From Perlabentimonas sp964490015 (GTDB lineage: Bacteria; Bacteroidota; Bacteroidia; Bacteroidales; Tenuifilaceae): a DNA stretch of 64,000 nt. This document shows, piece by piece, positions 24,560 to 33,020 of this stretch. The notes under the pieces are model-generated. The model was given only the letters and a program-made list of their open reading frames with translations, searched no databases and was not told the DNA's origin. The stretch is taken from positions 1 through 64,000 of the forward strand of contig CAZBBA010000005.1 in the NCBI GenBank assembly GCA_964490015.1, written 5' to 3'. The translations under genes and the position numbers were made by a program. Each line of letters starts with the position of its first letter. The stretch's first letter is position 1.

Positions 24560-26110
24560 ATGAATAAAATTGGCAAAGCAAAATACATTCTGCTAATATT
24601 TGCAGTGGTTTATACTTGTTCCTGTGAAAAACTTGAGAGATTATCTGGCTTTTCAGATATTGGAGTAAAAGACATTGATAGGCAGTCGGCCACTCTGTAC
24701 CTAGAAATTGGAGATTTAAGCAATACGGCAAATATCACGCACGGGGTTTGCTGGTCAACTAATCCCGAGCCTAACCTTTCCAACAGCGTTTTCCAATGGG
24801 ATGAATCTCCAGTGGCAGGGAAGAGATATGACATACCTATCAACAACCTAACAGCAAATACAACCTACCACGTAAGAGGGTTTGTGAATGAAGGTAATGG
24901 TATTGTTTTTAGTAAGGAAACAATGTTTACGACATTACCGCCAATTTTGGCATCTATTGCAATAGAATCGAGCAGTGAAATATCTTCATCTTCGGTAAAA
25001 ATCAGCATAAATATCTCCTACGACGGAGGAAGTCCAATAGAAAGCGCAGGGGTTTGCTATAATATTACAGGAAATCCAACCGAGGATGATAACAAAGTTC
25101 TAGCTACTACCCTTACTGGCAGATCAGCAATAACCATTGTAGAACTTATGCCCAACCAGGAGTATTTTATTAAAGCATTCGCAAAAAATGCTGTAGGTAC
25201 TGCCTATAGTCCAACTACACAAATCATAACGCTAAAAACAACTCCAACCATTCAGACCATAAGCGTTTCAATGGTAACCGCAACAACAGCACTGGTAAAA
25301 GGTAAACTTATTAGCGATGGTGGTGATAACACTACTGTTTGCGGTGTTGTATGGTCGCAGTGGGGTATTCCAACCATTTACGATAATGCAACCCCGTTTA
25401 ACTTTGCTGAAAGCGAAGCATCTTTTATAAAATCGCTGCCATCGAATACTACAATTTACGCCAGAGCGTATGCAACCAACAGTATGGGTTCGAGTTTAGG
25501 CGATGCAGTATCGTTTAGAACAGCTGCAACAACTCCTAACGTTACAGATATTGAGGGCAACAGCTACAGAACAGCCCGTTTTGGCAATCAAATTTGGATG
25601 GTCGAGAATCTTCGTTCTACAAAGTACAGCGACAACACAAGCATTCCAAATGTTTTAGTTTATGGAAATGATCTGTCGAACTTAGAAACATTTGGGAGAC
25701 TATACTCCTGGAGCAGCGCCATGAGAAATAGCACTATTCCTCAGAGTCAGGGTGTTTGCCCCGAAGGATGGCATTTGCCCGATATTTCCGAATGGCAAAC
25801 TTTGGTTAACTACCTTGGTGGAGCCGACACTGCCGGGCTTGTTGTGAAAGACGTAAGCAATGGCTTATGGATCAACCTACCCCAAAATGAAAATTTCTCG
25901 AACGAGTTCAGAGCACCGGCAGGGGGATTATGGAATAACTACACATCATCATTTACGGAAAAAAATATTGCATGCTACTACTGGACTAGCGTAATCCCCA
26001 AAGAAGGTGTGGCTCAATATTTCGGTGCTAAAAGCGCTCAGAACTTTCAGATTATTTCTGATAACCATAATCTGAACTCTCATCTTTCGGTTAGATGTGT
26101 AAAAGACTGA
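24560..26110 (+). CDS. FISUMP-domain lipoprotein
   Basis: A 516-residue surface or periplasmic lipoprotein. The signal peptide ends in YTCSC, giving a lipid-anchored Cys around residue 20-22. Then come three fibronectin-like repeats of about 90-95 residues (30-330), each with a HGVCWS- or GVCYN-type strand and an LxxNTTYxxRxF-type strand. The C-terminus (about 335-516) is a FISUMP domain: DIEGNSYRTARFGNQIWMVE, CPEGWHLPDISEWQTL, YWTS and a final VRCVKD. The domain is common in Bacteroidota and Fibrobacter secreted proteins; its function is not established. The N-terminus (KLERLSGFSDIGVKD) resembles that of the next gene, so the pair arose by duplication. It follows operator site 2. Confidence 0.88.
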   Translation: MNKIGKAKYILLIFAVVYTCSCEKLERLSGFSDIGVKDIDRQSATLYLEIGDLSNTANITHGVCWSTNPEPNLSNSVFQWDESPVAGKRYDIPINNLTANTTYHVRGFVNEGNGIVFSKETMFTTLPPILASIAIESSSEISSSSVKISINISYDGGSPIESAGVCYNITGNPTEDDNKVLATTLTGRSAITIVELMPNQEYFIKAFAKNAVGTAYSPTTQIITLKTTPTIQTISVSMVTATTALVKGKLISDGGDNTTVCGVVWSQWGIPTIYDNATPFNFAESEASFIKSLPSNTTIYARAYATNSMGSSLGDAVSFRTAATTPNVTDIEGNSYRTARFGNQIWMVENLRSTKYSDNTSIPNVLVYGNDLSNLETFGRLYSWSSAMRNSTIPQSQGVCPEGWHLPDISEWQTLVNYLGGADTAGLVVKDVSNGLWINLPQNENFSNEFRAPAGGLWNNYTSSFTEKNIACYYWTSVIPKEGVAQYFGAKSAQNFQIISDNHNLNSHLSVRCVKD

Positions 26111-26133
26111 CATTATACCATTAAGCATTTGCT

Positions 26134-28293
26134 ATGAAAATAATAAAATTTGCTTTCTACCTAATCGTCCTCCTGTTTTTCAGTTCATGCACTGAATTTG
26201 TACGGATGACAGGAATTAAAACCGTTGAAGTAAAAAATACCTCCCATAACACAACCCTAGCCGTTGGGAAAATTGAGGATTTGAGCGATAATCTCCATAG
26301 CGAGCACGGCTTTTGCCTATCCGAAAACCCAGTACCAACAATGGACGATCAAGTAGTTAATCTGGGAACCATCAATAAAATTGGCATTTTCGAAACACCT
26401 ATCACAAACCTAAAGCCCGAAACCGAGTACTACATATCTGCCTTTGTGAAGGAAGGGAATAGATACATTATCGACAAACCCATAAGCTTTAGAACCGAAT
26501 CGCCTAAACTACCAATTATCAGAATTTACGATGCATCAAACGTCAGCTACTTTTCTACGGTTATTGGAGCAAAGCTAATAACGGGTAACGGCGATTCCGT
26601 TTCCGTTTCAGGGATTTGCTGGGGGCTTTCAGAGAATCCAACCACTTCAGATAGCAAAGCGGTTAACCCAGATGGGGCAAGAGAATTTCAACTTCCCATT
26701 TCAAATTTGAAACATGGAACAAAATATTTTGCCAGGGCTTGGGCAACCAATAATTTGGGTACTGGATACAGCCCAAACATAGAGTTTACAACTCTAACAT
26801 ACGCTACGCCAACCGTTACTACCGACGAGTTTTTAAACTTAACCGATAGAAGTGTTAGCTTTGTGGGAACCCTTCATGCCATTGGCAATGGGCCCGCAAT
26901 CCGAACAGGATTTTTATATGGAAAAAATTCCGATTTAGCAATTGGAGTTAGCGACAGCATTACCTCCTCACCACCCGATGTTGGCGGACAGTTTATGTAT
27001 CATGTTCAAAATCTTGATGCCAATACGAAATACTACTTCCGAGCTTTTGCAAGAAATTTGGGTGGAGTTGCATTTGGCGAAACAAAGGATTTCACAACCG
27101 CTAATCCCTTAAGTATCCCAGAGATTTCGCTTATTGCTGTAAATGATTACTATGGTATGAAAATTAAAGCCGAAGGCAAGGTTCTTTCAACGGGTGGGGT
27201 TGATAGAGTAACTGATATCTGCTTACTCTACTCAAGTACAAATCCAACTCCCGAATATGGCACCTCAACTTTTATATGGGGAACACCAACAATAAGCGAT
27301 ATTGTTTTTGATGTTAACAAAAGTGCTTTTACGGCTAACACAAAGTACTACTTCAGAATGTGGGCTCAAAATATTGCCGGTGAGGCATACTCCAATGTGA
27401 TTGAATTTACTGTACCTCCTATTTCTCCACCAATTATATCAACCGCAAAGGTTTACAGGATTTTATCCACATCAGCACATGTGATTGGAGCAGAACAGCC
27501 GTACTTAAATTTCCAATCCAACAGCGAATATGGGATATGCTGGGGAACCTCTAGTAATCCAAGAATTGATGATGGAGTTAGTCAATCCCAAAAAAATCCA
27601 CCTTCAAATTTATTCGAGGGAATTATTACCGGTTTACAACCTAACACAACATACTATGCAAGGGTTTGGGCAACTAGCCCAAATGGAACAAGTTATGGCG
27701 ATGCCATTTCATTCACAACCCTTTCGGAAAGCGAAGTGGTTAAAGATTTTGAGGGTAACGAGTACTCAACTGTAACCATTGGTAACCAGGTATGGCTAGG
27801 TGAAAACCTAAAATCAACAAAGTACAGGAATGGTGCTAATATTAGCGGGTACTACGCCTATAACTACGAAACGCATAACGCCAATATCTTTGGATACTTA
27901 TACCCAAAGAATGCCGCTATTTACAGCCAAAGTCTCGATGCCTGCCCAATCGGTTGGCACATTCCTACTAAGAGTGAGTGGGAAACGCTGGCAACCTATT
28001 TAGGTGGCAATAGCATAGCTGGAAATAAGCTGAAGGAGGCGGGCAATTATCACTGGTATGGCGATAATTATGGCACCAACAGCAGCAAATTCAATGCAAT
28101 TGGAGGAGGTGCTCACTTTAATAATGTTCTCGAAGGATTCACCTTAACGGCTCGCTACTGGACAAGCACTGTTAGCAGCGGGAGTATAAACTGGAGCACG
28201 CTTATACGGAATGGCGAGTCTTCACTATTCTTCGAATCGAATGGCTCTACAAGCGATGCGATGGGCATTCGGTGCATAAAAAACACAAAGTAG
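26134..28293 (+). CDS. FISUMP-domain lipoprotein, larger paralogue
   Basis: At 719 residues this is a longer relative of the preceding gene. The lipobox is LFFSSC (Cys near residue 20), followed by EFVRMTGIKTVEVKN, matching the sister protein. Five fibronectin-like repeats (about 30-540) each contain a GICWG- or GFLYG-type strand and a xNTxYYxRxWAxN-type strand. The FISUMP domain (about 545-719) has DFEGNEYSTVTIGNQVWLGE, CPIGWHIPTKSEWETL, YWTS and MGIRCIKN. It begins 23 bp after its neighbour and ends 24 bp before the caspase gene, so the three are almost certainly one operon. Differing repeat number suggests the repeats set how far the FISUMP domain projects. Confidence 0.88.
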   Translation: MKIIKFAFYLIVLLFFSSCTEFVRMTGIKTVEVKNTSHNTTLAVGKIEDLSDNLHSEHGFCLSENPVPTMDDQVVNLGTINKIGIFETPITNLKPETEYYISAFVKEGNRYIIDKPISFRTESPKLPIIRIYDASNVSYFSTVIGAKLITGNGDSVSVSGICWGLSENPTTSDSKAVNPDGAREFQLPISNLKHGTKYFARAWATNNLGTGYSPNIEFTTLTYATPTVTTDEFLNLTDRSVSFVGTLHAIGNGPAIRTGFLYGKNSDLAIGVSDSITSSPPDVGGQFMYHVQNLDANTKYYFRAFARNLGGVAFGETKDFTTANPLSIPEISLIAVNDYYGMKIKAEGKVLSTGGVDRVTDICLLYSSTNPTPEYGTSTFIWGTPTISDIVFDVNKSAFTANTKYYFRMWAQNIAGEAYSNVIEFTVPPISPPIISTAKVYRILSTSAHVIGAEQPYLNFQSNSEYGICWGTSSNPRIDDGVSQSQKNPPSNLFEGIITGLQPNTTYYARVWATSPNGTSYGDAISFTTLSESEVVKDFEGNEYSTVTIGNQVWLGENLKSTKYRNGANISGYYAYNYETHNANIFGYLYPKNAAIYSQSLDACPIGWHIPTKSEWETLATYLGGNSIAGNKLKEAGNYHWYGDNYGTNSSKFNAIGGGAHFNNVLEGFTLTARYWTSTVSSGSINWSTLIRNGESSLFFESNGSTSDAMGIRCIKNTK

Positions 28294-28317
28294 TTGATAA
28301 CAAAATAACTTAAACCT

Positions 28318-29922
28318 ATGAAGTTTACAATTAGAATGGCAACAGTGGCTTTTCTCCTTCTTGTATCGTATGAAGCCAGCCTTGCACAGCTAAATCCTAA
28401 AGCGGCAAATGTAAGCAATGTGGATTTTACCTTTAATGGGCTACAAATAATTATAACCTACAACCTCAATTCTGGTAGCAGTAAAAACGACGACTACTTT
28501 GTTTGGTGCGATATCTTCTCGGGCAACGACAAACGTATAGAAGCTAAAAGTTTCTCGGGCGATGTGTGGGGTAATGTTAAAGCAGGAGATAAAAAGAAAA
28601 TTGTATGGGACTTTAAAGCCGATGGCGTTCGTCCAACCGATGAGGTATACATTAGAATTAGCGCTGCTGCAAAGGAAAACTTCAGCATGGGGGGAGCGCT
28701 TTTTACCTCTACGGTTTTTCCGGGATGGGGAGCTGTAAGAGCCACTAAACAAAAAAACGCATTACTTTGGGGTGCATTAGGCTATACTTCACTAGCGGGT
28801 TCGGGTGCCCTTGCCTTTTACTCAAATTCTGTTTACGAGAGCTACAAAACTAACCCAATTGCCGCAAACTTCGACAAGGCAGTTACGCTAAGAAATGCAG
28901 CCATAGGTGCGGCAGGCACAGCCGCCGCTATATGGGTTATCAATTACTTTGTAACAGGAAGTAAGGTAGTTGCCCAAAACCGAATACAACCCAATTATCA
29001 GGAATATTTAAACGACAATCGCCTGATGGCATCGACAAGCCCAGTTAAGATTGTTGACACAAAACTAGCTCCCGAAAAACTATTCGCCCAAAAGACTGAA
29101 CCGTCATACAAGGATTTGGAATCGGATGTAAACAAGAATATTCCCGTTGTTAAGGACAGTCCCAAGCCATACCGTTTTGCCTTAATATTTGGCAATGAGG
29201 ATTACGCCTCGAAACAAACTGGGCTGCAAACCGAGGCAAATGTTGCCTTTGCTCGTACCGATGCGTACTACTTTAAGGAGTACTGCGAAAAAGTACTTGG
29301 CGTTCCTAAAGAAAACATAATTTTTGAGCTGGATGCAACCGCTGCCTTAATGAAGCGAAGCATTGCCCGCATGAATAAGTTAATGAGTGCATACGGCACA
29401 AGCCAAGCAGAGCTAATCTTTTACTTTGCAGGTCATGGATTCCCCGATAAGGATCAAAATGCTTACCTTATTCCAACCGATGTAACTGGCTCTGCAGTAA
29501 CCGAAGGCATAAAACTTGCCGATCTGTATCGCGATTTAACTCAGGATAATCCAAAAATGGTAACGGTATTTTTAGATGCCTGTTTTAGTGGCGGAGGACG
29601 AAATGCGGGGTTACTGGCTGCTCGTGCTGTAAAAATAAAGCCACGATCAACACCAATTGCGAATAATATCATCGTTTTTTCCGCCAGCAGTAGCGATCAA
29701 AAGGCAAATCCATTTAACGAATCAAACCATGGGTTGTTCACATACTATCTTCTAAAAAAATTGCAAGAAACTGAAGGAAAAGTCTCGCTAAGTGATCTGG
29801 CCGATTATTTAAAACGACGTGTACAAGGCCAATCCTTACGTAGCAATATGGATGAGCAAACCCCCGAGGTAAGTGTAAGTTCAAGTTTGGTTAATGTTTG
29901 GGAGGATTTAAAACTCAGGTAA
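28318..29922 (+). CDS. Secreted caspase-like (C14) protease
   Basis: A 534-residue protein. The signal peptide ends at SLAQ near residue 25. Residues 30-115 look like a beta-sandwich domain. Residues 120-215 contain a PGWG motif and two hydrophobic stretches (NALLWGALGYTSLAGSGALA and a second near 195-212), possibly a membrane hairpin. After a linker the caspase domain spans about 285-530, starting YRFALIFGNEDY. It has the catalytic His in YFAGHGFPD and the catalytic Cys in FLDACFSGG, both intact. It should cleave after basic or acidic residues as metacaspases or caspases do, but the specificity cannot be read here. It is the third gene of the FISUMP operon, which suggests the lipoproteins and protease act together in the envelope. 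Confidence 0.9.
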   Translation: MKFTIRMATVAFLLLVSYEASLAQLNPKAANVSNVDFTFNGLQIIITYNLNSGSSKNDDYFVWCDIFSGNDKRIEAKSFSGDVWGNVKAGDKKKIVWDFKADGVRPTDEVYIRISAAAKENFSMGGALFTSTVFPGWGAVRATKQKNALLWGALGYTSLAGSGALAFYSNSVYESYKTNPIAANFDKAVTLRNAAIGAAGTAAAIWVINYFVTGSKVVAQNRIQPNYQEYLNDNRLMASTSPVKIVDTKLAPEKLFAQKTEPSYKDLESDVNKNIPVVKDSPKPYRFALIFGNEDYASKQTGLQTEANVAFARTDAYYFKEYCEKVLGVPKENIIFELDATAALMKRSIARMNKLMSAYGTSQAELIFYFAGHGFPDKDQNAYLIPTDVTGSAVTEGIKLADLYRDLTQDNPKMVTVFLDACFSGGGRNAGLLAARAVKIKPRSTPIANNIIVFSASSSDQKANPFNESNHGLFTYYLLKKLQETEGKVSLSDLADYLKRRVQGQSLRSNMDEQTPEVSVSSSLVNVWEDLKLR

Positions 29923-29930
29923 GGTTTTCA

Positions 29931-32183
29931 TTAGTTTTTATCTCCAGCAAACCTAAAAACCCTATGCTTAAACTCCTTTCTAATAGTTTCAACCCTTAGG
30001 GGAAATTGGAAGTACTCTCCCATTTGCCAAAGCGTAATCTGGTCGTTATTGTGAGGGCTCGATGTCCAACCATCCTGGCCGCCCAATAGCACAAAGAAAT
30101 TGGCATCCTTATCGCTCATATCGCTGATATGCCTTGAGTTACTCCCGTAGCCTATACGATGTTTCTCTGGGGTAAACTGATGCGAAGACTTATTAATTGT
30201 ATGGCTTGTTCCGTTAAGCGGAAACTCATCAAGAATAAAGCGTTTACCGATTAGGGGTAGCATAGCCTGAGGAGGGCCTAACCGCATCTGATGCATACTT
30301 CCCCAAGTTTTATACTTTTCAAAATCGGGAATTGCCAAGCTGTATGCTCTTATTAGAAATCTGTTAAAATCCTCGTTGGTAAGTTTTTCTAATGTTTTTA
30401 GCAAATCCCACGCCCAATATTCGCCTTCGAAATATCTATTTCGCAAATCTTTATCTTGAATTGTCTCCCCGTAAATCTGCTCTGCCAAATAGTAAGCAAA
30501 AACCTCGAAAGCCACTGGCCCTCTCTTATTTGCTGCATAGTATCCATCCCAACTCCGCAGAGTATGCCAAAGTAAAGTGTCAATTCCTGAATGCTTAATA
30601 GTTTGTGATGCTCTTTCCAATATGTAGTCCCTAACCTTAACGTTCTGAACAGAGTAGGTATCGAGCTGCAGATCCCTCAAATTCTCAAATGAAACCTTAT
30701 CTTTTCTAAAATACCAGGCCATTCGCTCCATCCTACTATAACCCGTAAACTGATATGCGATAGGAATATCGGTAACCACAGGAAGATTATTTGCCGAGGC
30801 GATAAACCCCTCATTGGGGTTATAAACGTAGGGTTGCTGGGCAGATAACCTTACCGAAACTATGGGGTTATCGGTTTGCTTAATCAAATCAAGGGTGGCT
30901 TCGGGGTTCTTCAGCACTGGCTGCCCATAGGCCATTATTTGACCAATATTTCCCTTTTCGTCGGCGTAAAGCATGTTCTGACCCGACACCTGATAATTTC
31001 CAAATGCCAATCGGAACTCCTCAAAATTTGTAGCCATATTACTCCTTAGGAAAGCGGTAACCTCGTATGTTGGCTTGTGTCCGAGCCAATGCATTGCATA
31101 GGTTTTGTTGAGTTTTTTAAGCATCGGCGCATCGCTAACTATTGTTCCGTAGGGCGATTCACGGAGTGTAATTGGCCTATCGGATAGCCAACGCACCCTG
31201 ATTGTATCCTTCTTGGAGGTGATATCCACAGACTTTTCGTCGATTTCGAAAATATGGGAGCTGATTGATCGCATGTTGGTTCCTCCCCAGGCAAAATGCT
31301 GATTTCGGCCTAAAAGTATAACAGGAATGCCCGGTATTTGCATACCAATATTATGAAACGATGGGCTTTTGTAACCAACAATAAGCCACATGTTAGGTGC
31401 AAAAATTCCCAAATGTGGATCGCTAACCATGAAGGCTTGTCCATTCTCGGTTCTTGAACCCGAAACAGCAAGCGAATTACTTCCCGATTTTGAGAAGCTG
31501 TGGATTATATAGTCGAGCTGTGCAATGGGATTTTTTGAAAATGATGGAATTGATCGTTGCCCATTGGCAAGAAATTTCTCCCATATTTTATCCCATTCGG
31601 GGCTATCCATTTGCGAGAGGGATTGAAAGTATACGCCCCAGGTTAAATCGGCCGACAATAGCCTCGACAACGCGTATACATCCTTTACCTCCCAGTCCGA
31701 AGGCTCAATGTTAAGGAGTTTGTACTCCATTGGTTTTTCCTTGGAATTTCGAATAAACCAGTTAATACCCTTTACGTAGTTCGATATCCACTCAAGCGTA
31801 AAAGGATCGTCGGTTTCAGCAACTATGTGTGTTGCCTTTTGAAGTTGAAGGGTTCGAAAAGAATGATCGATATCGGCAGCCTGTGGCCCAGCCATCTCGG
31901 CTAATCTACCCCAGGCAATCATTCGGAATATTTCCATCTGAGCCAACCGCAAATGTGCATGAGTAACTCCCAGCATAAATGCTGCATCGGCATCAGTTTT
32001 GGCCTCGATAAACGGAACCATGTACTGGTTCCAGTACACGGAAACACTATCGTTTAGTGGAAGATCTACAAATGAAAAAGCACCGAACCGTTGCTCCGAT
32101 GTTTTTTTATGGGGTCGGGAGTTTATAATGTTACACGAGCCCAAAAGGGCTGCAAAAAGAATTGTAAGTAGTCGATATCCCAT
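29931..32183 (-). CDS. Penicillin-acylase-family (S45) lipoprotein
   Basis: This 750-residue Ntn hydrolase has a lipoprotein signal (LFAALLGSC, Cys at 17). The alpha chain is followed by the self-cleavage site in GSNSLAVSGSRT near residue 245, where the freed Ser becomes the N-terminal nucleophile of the beta chain. Conserved VSDPHLG and a downstream AWGGTNMRS motif follow, as in the family. Such enzymes hydrolyse amide bonds of acylated amines, for example penicillins, acyl-homoserine lactones or peptides; which one applies here is unknown. It faces the caspase gene tail to tail with 8 bp between stop codons. Confidence 0.9.
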   Translation of the reverse strand: MGYRLLTILFAALLGSCNIINSRPHKKTSEQRFGAFSFVDLPLNDSVSVYWNQYMVPFIEAKTDADAAFMLGVTHAHLRLAQMEIFRMIAWGRLAEMAGPQAADIDHSFRTLQLQKATHIVAETDDPFTLEWISNYVKGINWFIRNSKEKPMEYKLLNIEPSDWEVKDVYALSRLLSADLTWGVYFQSLSQMDSPEWDKIWEKFLANGQRSIPSFSKNPIAQLDYIIHSFSKSGSNSLAVSGSRTENGQAFMVSDPHLGIFAPNMWLIVGYKSPSFHNIGMQIPGIPVILLGRNQHFAWGGTNMRSISSHIFEIDEKSVDITSKKDTIRVRWLSDRPITLRESPYGTIVSDAPMLKKLNKTYAMHWLGHKPTYEVTAFLRSNMATNFEEFRLAFGNYQVSGQNMLYADEKGNIGQIMAYGQPVLKNPEATLDLIKQTDNPIVSVRLSAQQPYVYNPNEGFIASANNLPVVTDIPIAYQFTGYSRMERMAWYFRKDKVSFENLRDLQLDTYSVQNVKVRDYILERASQTIKHSGIDTLLWHTLRSWDGYYAANKRGPVAFEVFAYYLAEQIYGETIQDKDLRNRYFEGEYWAWDLLKTLEKLTNEDFNRFLIRAYSLAIPDFEKYKTWGSMHQMRLGPPQAMLPLIGKRFILDEFPLNGTSHTINKSSHQFTPEKHRIGYGSNSRHISDMSDKDANFFVLLGGQDGWTSSPHNNDQITLWQMGEYFQFPLRVETIRKEFKHRVFRFAGDKN

Positions 32184-32240
32184 AGGAAGAGGTTGCTTAG
32201 ATAGTAAAAGCTCAATTTCAATATAACTATTGCAATATCA

Positions 32241-32248
32241 CAAAATTA
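32241..32248 (-). promoter_or_regulatory. -7 box of the S45 acylase gene
   Basis: The minus strand reads TAATTTTG, matching TAnnTTTG, about 58 bp upstream of the ATG. No good -33 element is seen. Confidence 0.4.
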
Positions 32249-32279
32249 GAAAATATTTCTACAATCATAGAAAGGAAAA

Positions 32280-32313
32280 AAGTCCCAAACTTACCAAGTG
32301 TAGTTTGGGACTT
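32280..32313 (-). terminator. Intrinsic terminator
   Basis: A perfect 12 bp stem AAGTCCCAAACT/AGTTTGGGACTT (32280-32291 with 32302-32313) has a 10 nt loop and, on the minus strand, a T run. It ends the two-gene unit 33021-32343. Confidence 0.8.
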
Positions 32314-32342
32314 CTCCTCTACCTATTGCTAACCAAAAAACC

Positions 32343-32951
32343 TTAAACCCTATTGAATAATTTCTTTAATCGTCGCAATTCTGCACTACTCATCCTAACC
32401 GTAATCATATCGGGGCCAGCATAATACCTAAAATACACTCTGTCTCCCTGTTTAATAGCATCAACCAGGGCTTTATCGAGTGTGTAGGCAATTCTGTTCA
32501 CTCGTTGTTCATACTGATTATACCCCGTAACTACCGAAACTGTGGTTGAGTCGGAGGTGAGCACACTACTTCGTACCTCCTCGTTCTTTGATAAGGTTTC
32601 CCGATCAACCAAATCGACAATAACCTTATGCGGGGTTTTATCCACAATCACATACACCTCATCGCTTACCCGAAACCCATTCCCGTTAAGAAGAACCACA
32701 TCGTACACGCGAAACTTTGAATCTCCCTCTTTAGTGTTCTCCACTACCACCGACTGATTTACGCGTGACAATGACGAGAATCGCTCCTGCGTTTTGAGAT
32801 AGGTGAAATTTGATTTGTACCTATTTGTTGATGTAACCACATCGTACTCCGATCGTATGCCCCTTATGCCTACACAACCACTTAAAAGGAGTCCTGATGC
32901 GATTAGCGAAACTGAAAAAATCTTAAATCCAAATCTAGATGTGCTCTTCAT
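32343..32951 (-). CDS. Unknown lipoprotein
   Basis: I recognise no family. The 202-residue product has a clear lipobox (SGLLLSGC, Cys at 26). The rest is mostly beta-strand-like with YDVVLLNGNGFRVSDEVYVIVD and a basic C-terminal helix SSAELRRLKKLFNRV. No catalytic motif is visible. It follows the YWH/SR-rich secreted protein by 69 bp on the same strand and is followed by a strong terminator, so the two are probably coexpressed and may act together at the cell envelope. Confidence 0.75.
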   Translation of the reverse strand: MKSTSRFGFKIFSVSLIASGLLLSGCVGIRGIRSEYDVVTSTNRYKSNFTYLKTQERFSSLSRVNQSVVVENTKEGDSKFRVYDVVLLNGNGFRVSDEVYVIVDKTPHKVIVDLVDRETLSKNEEVRSSVLTSDSTTVSVVTGYNQYEQRVNRIAYTLDKALVDAIKQGDRVYFRYYAGPDMITVRMSSAELRRLKKLFNRV

Positions 32952-33020
32952 ACAATTGAGGTTTAGGTTTTCTTTTGATGATTTAAATGATGAACTGATT
33001 GATAAAACAATTGTTTTTTA

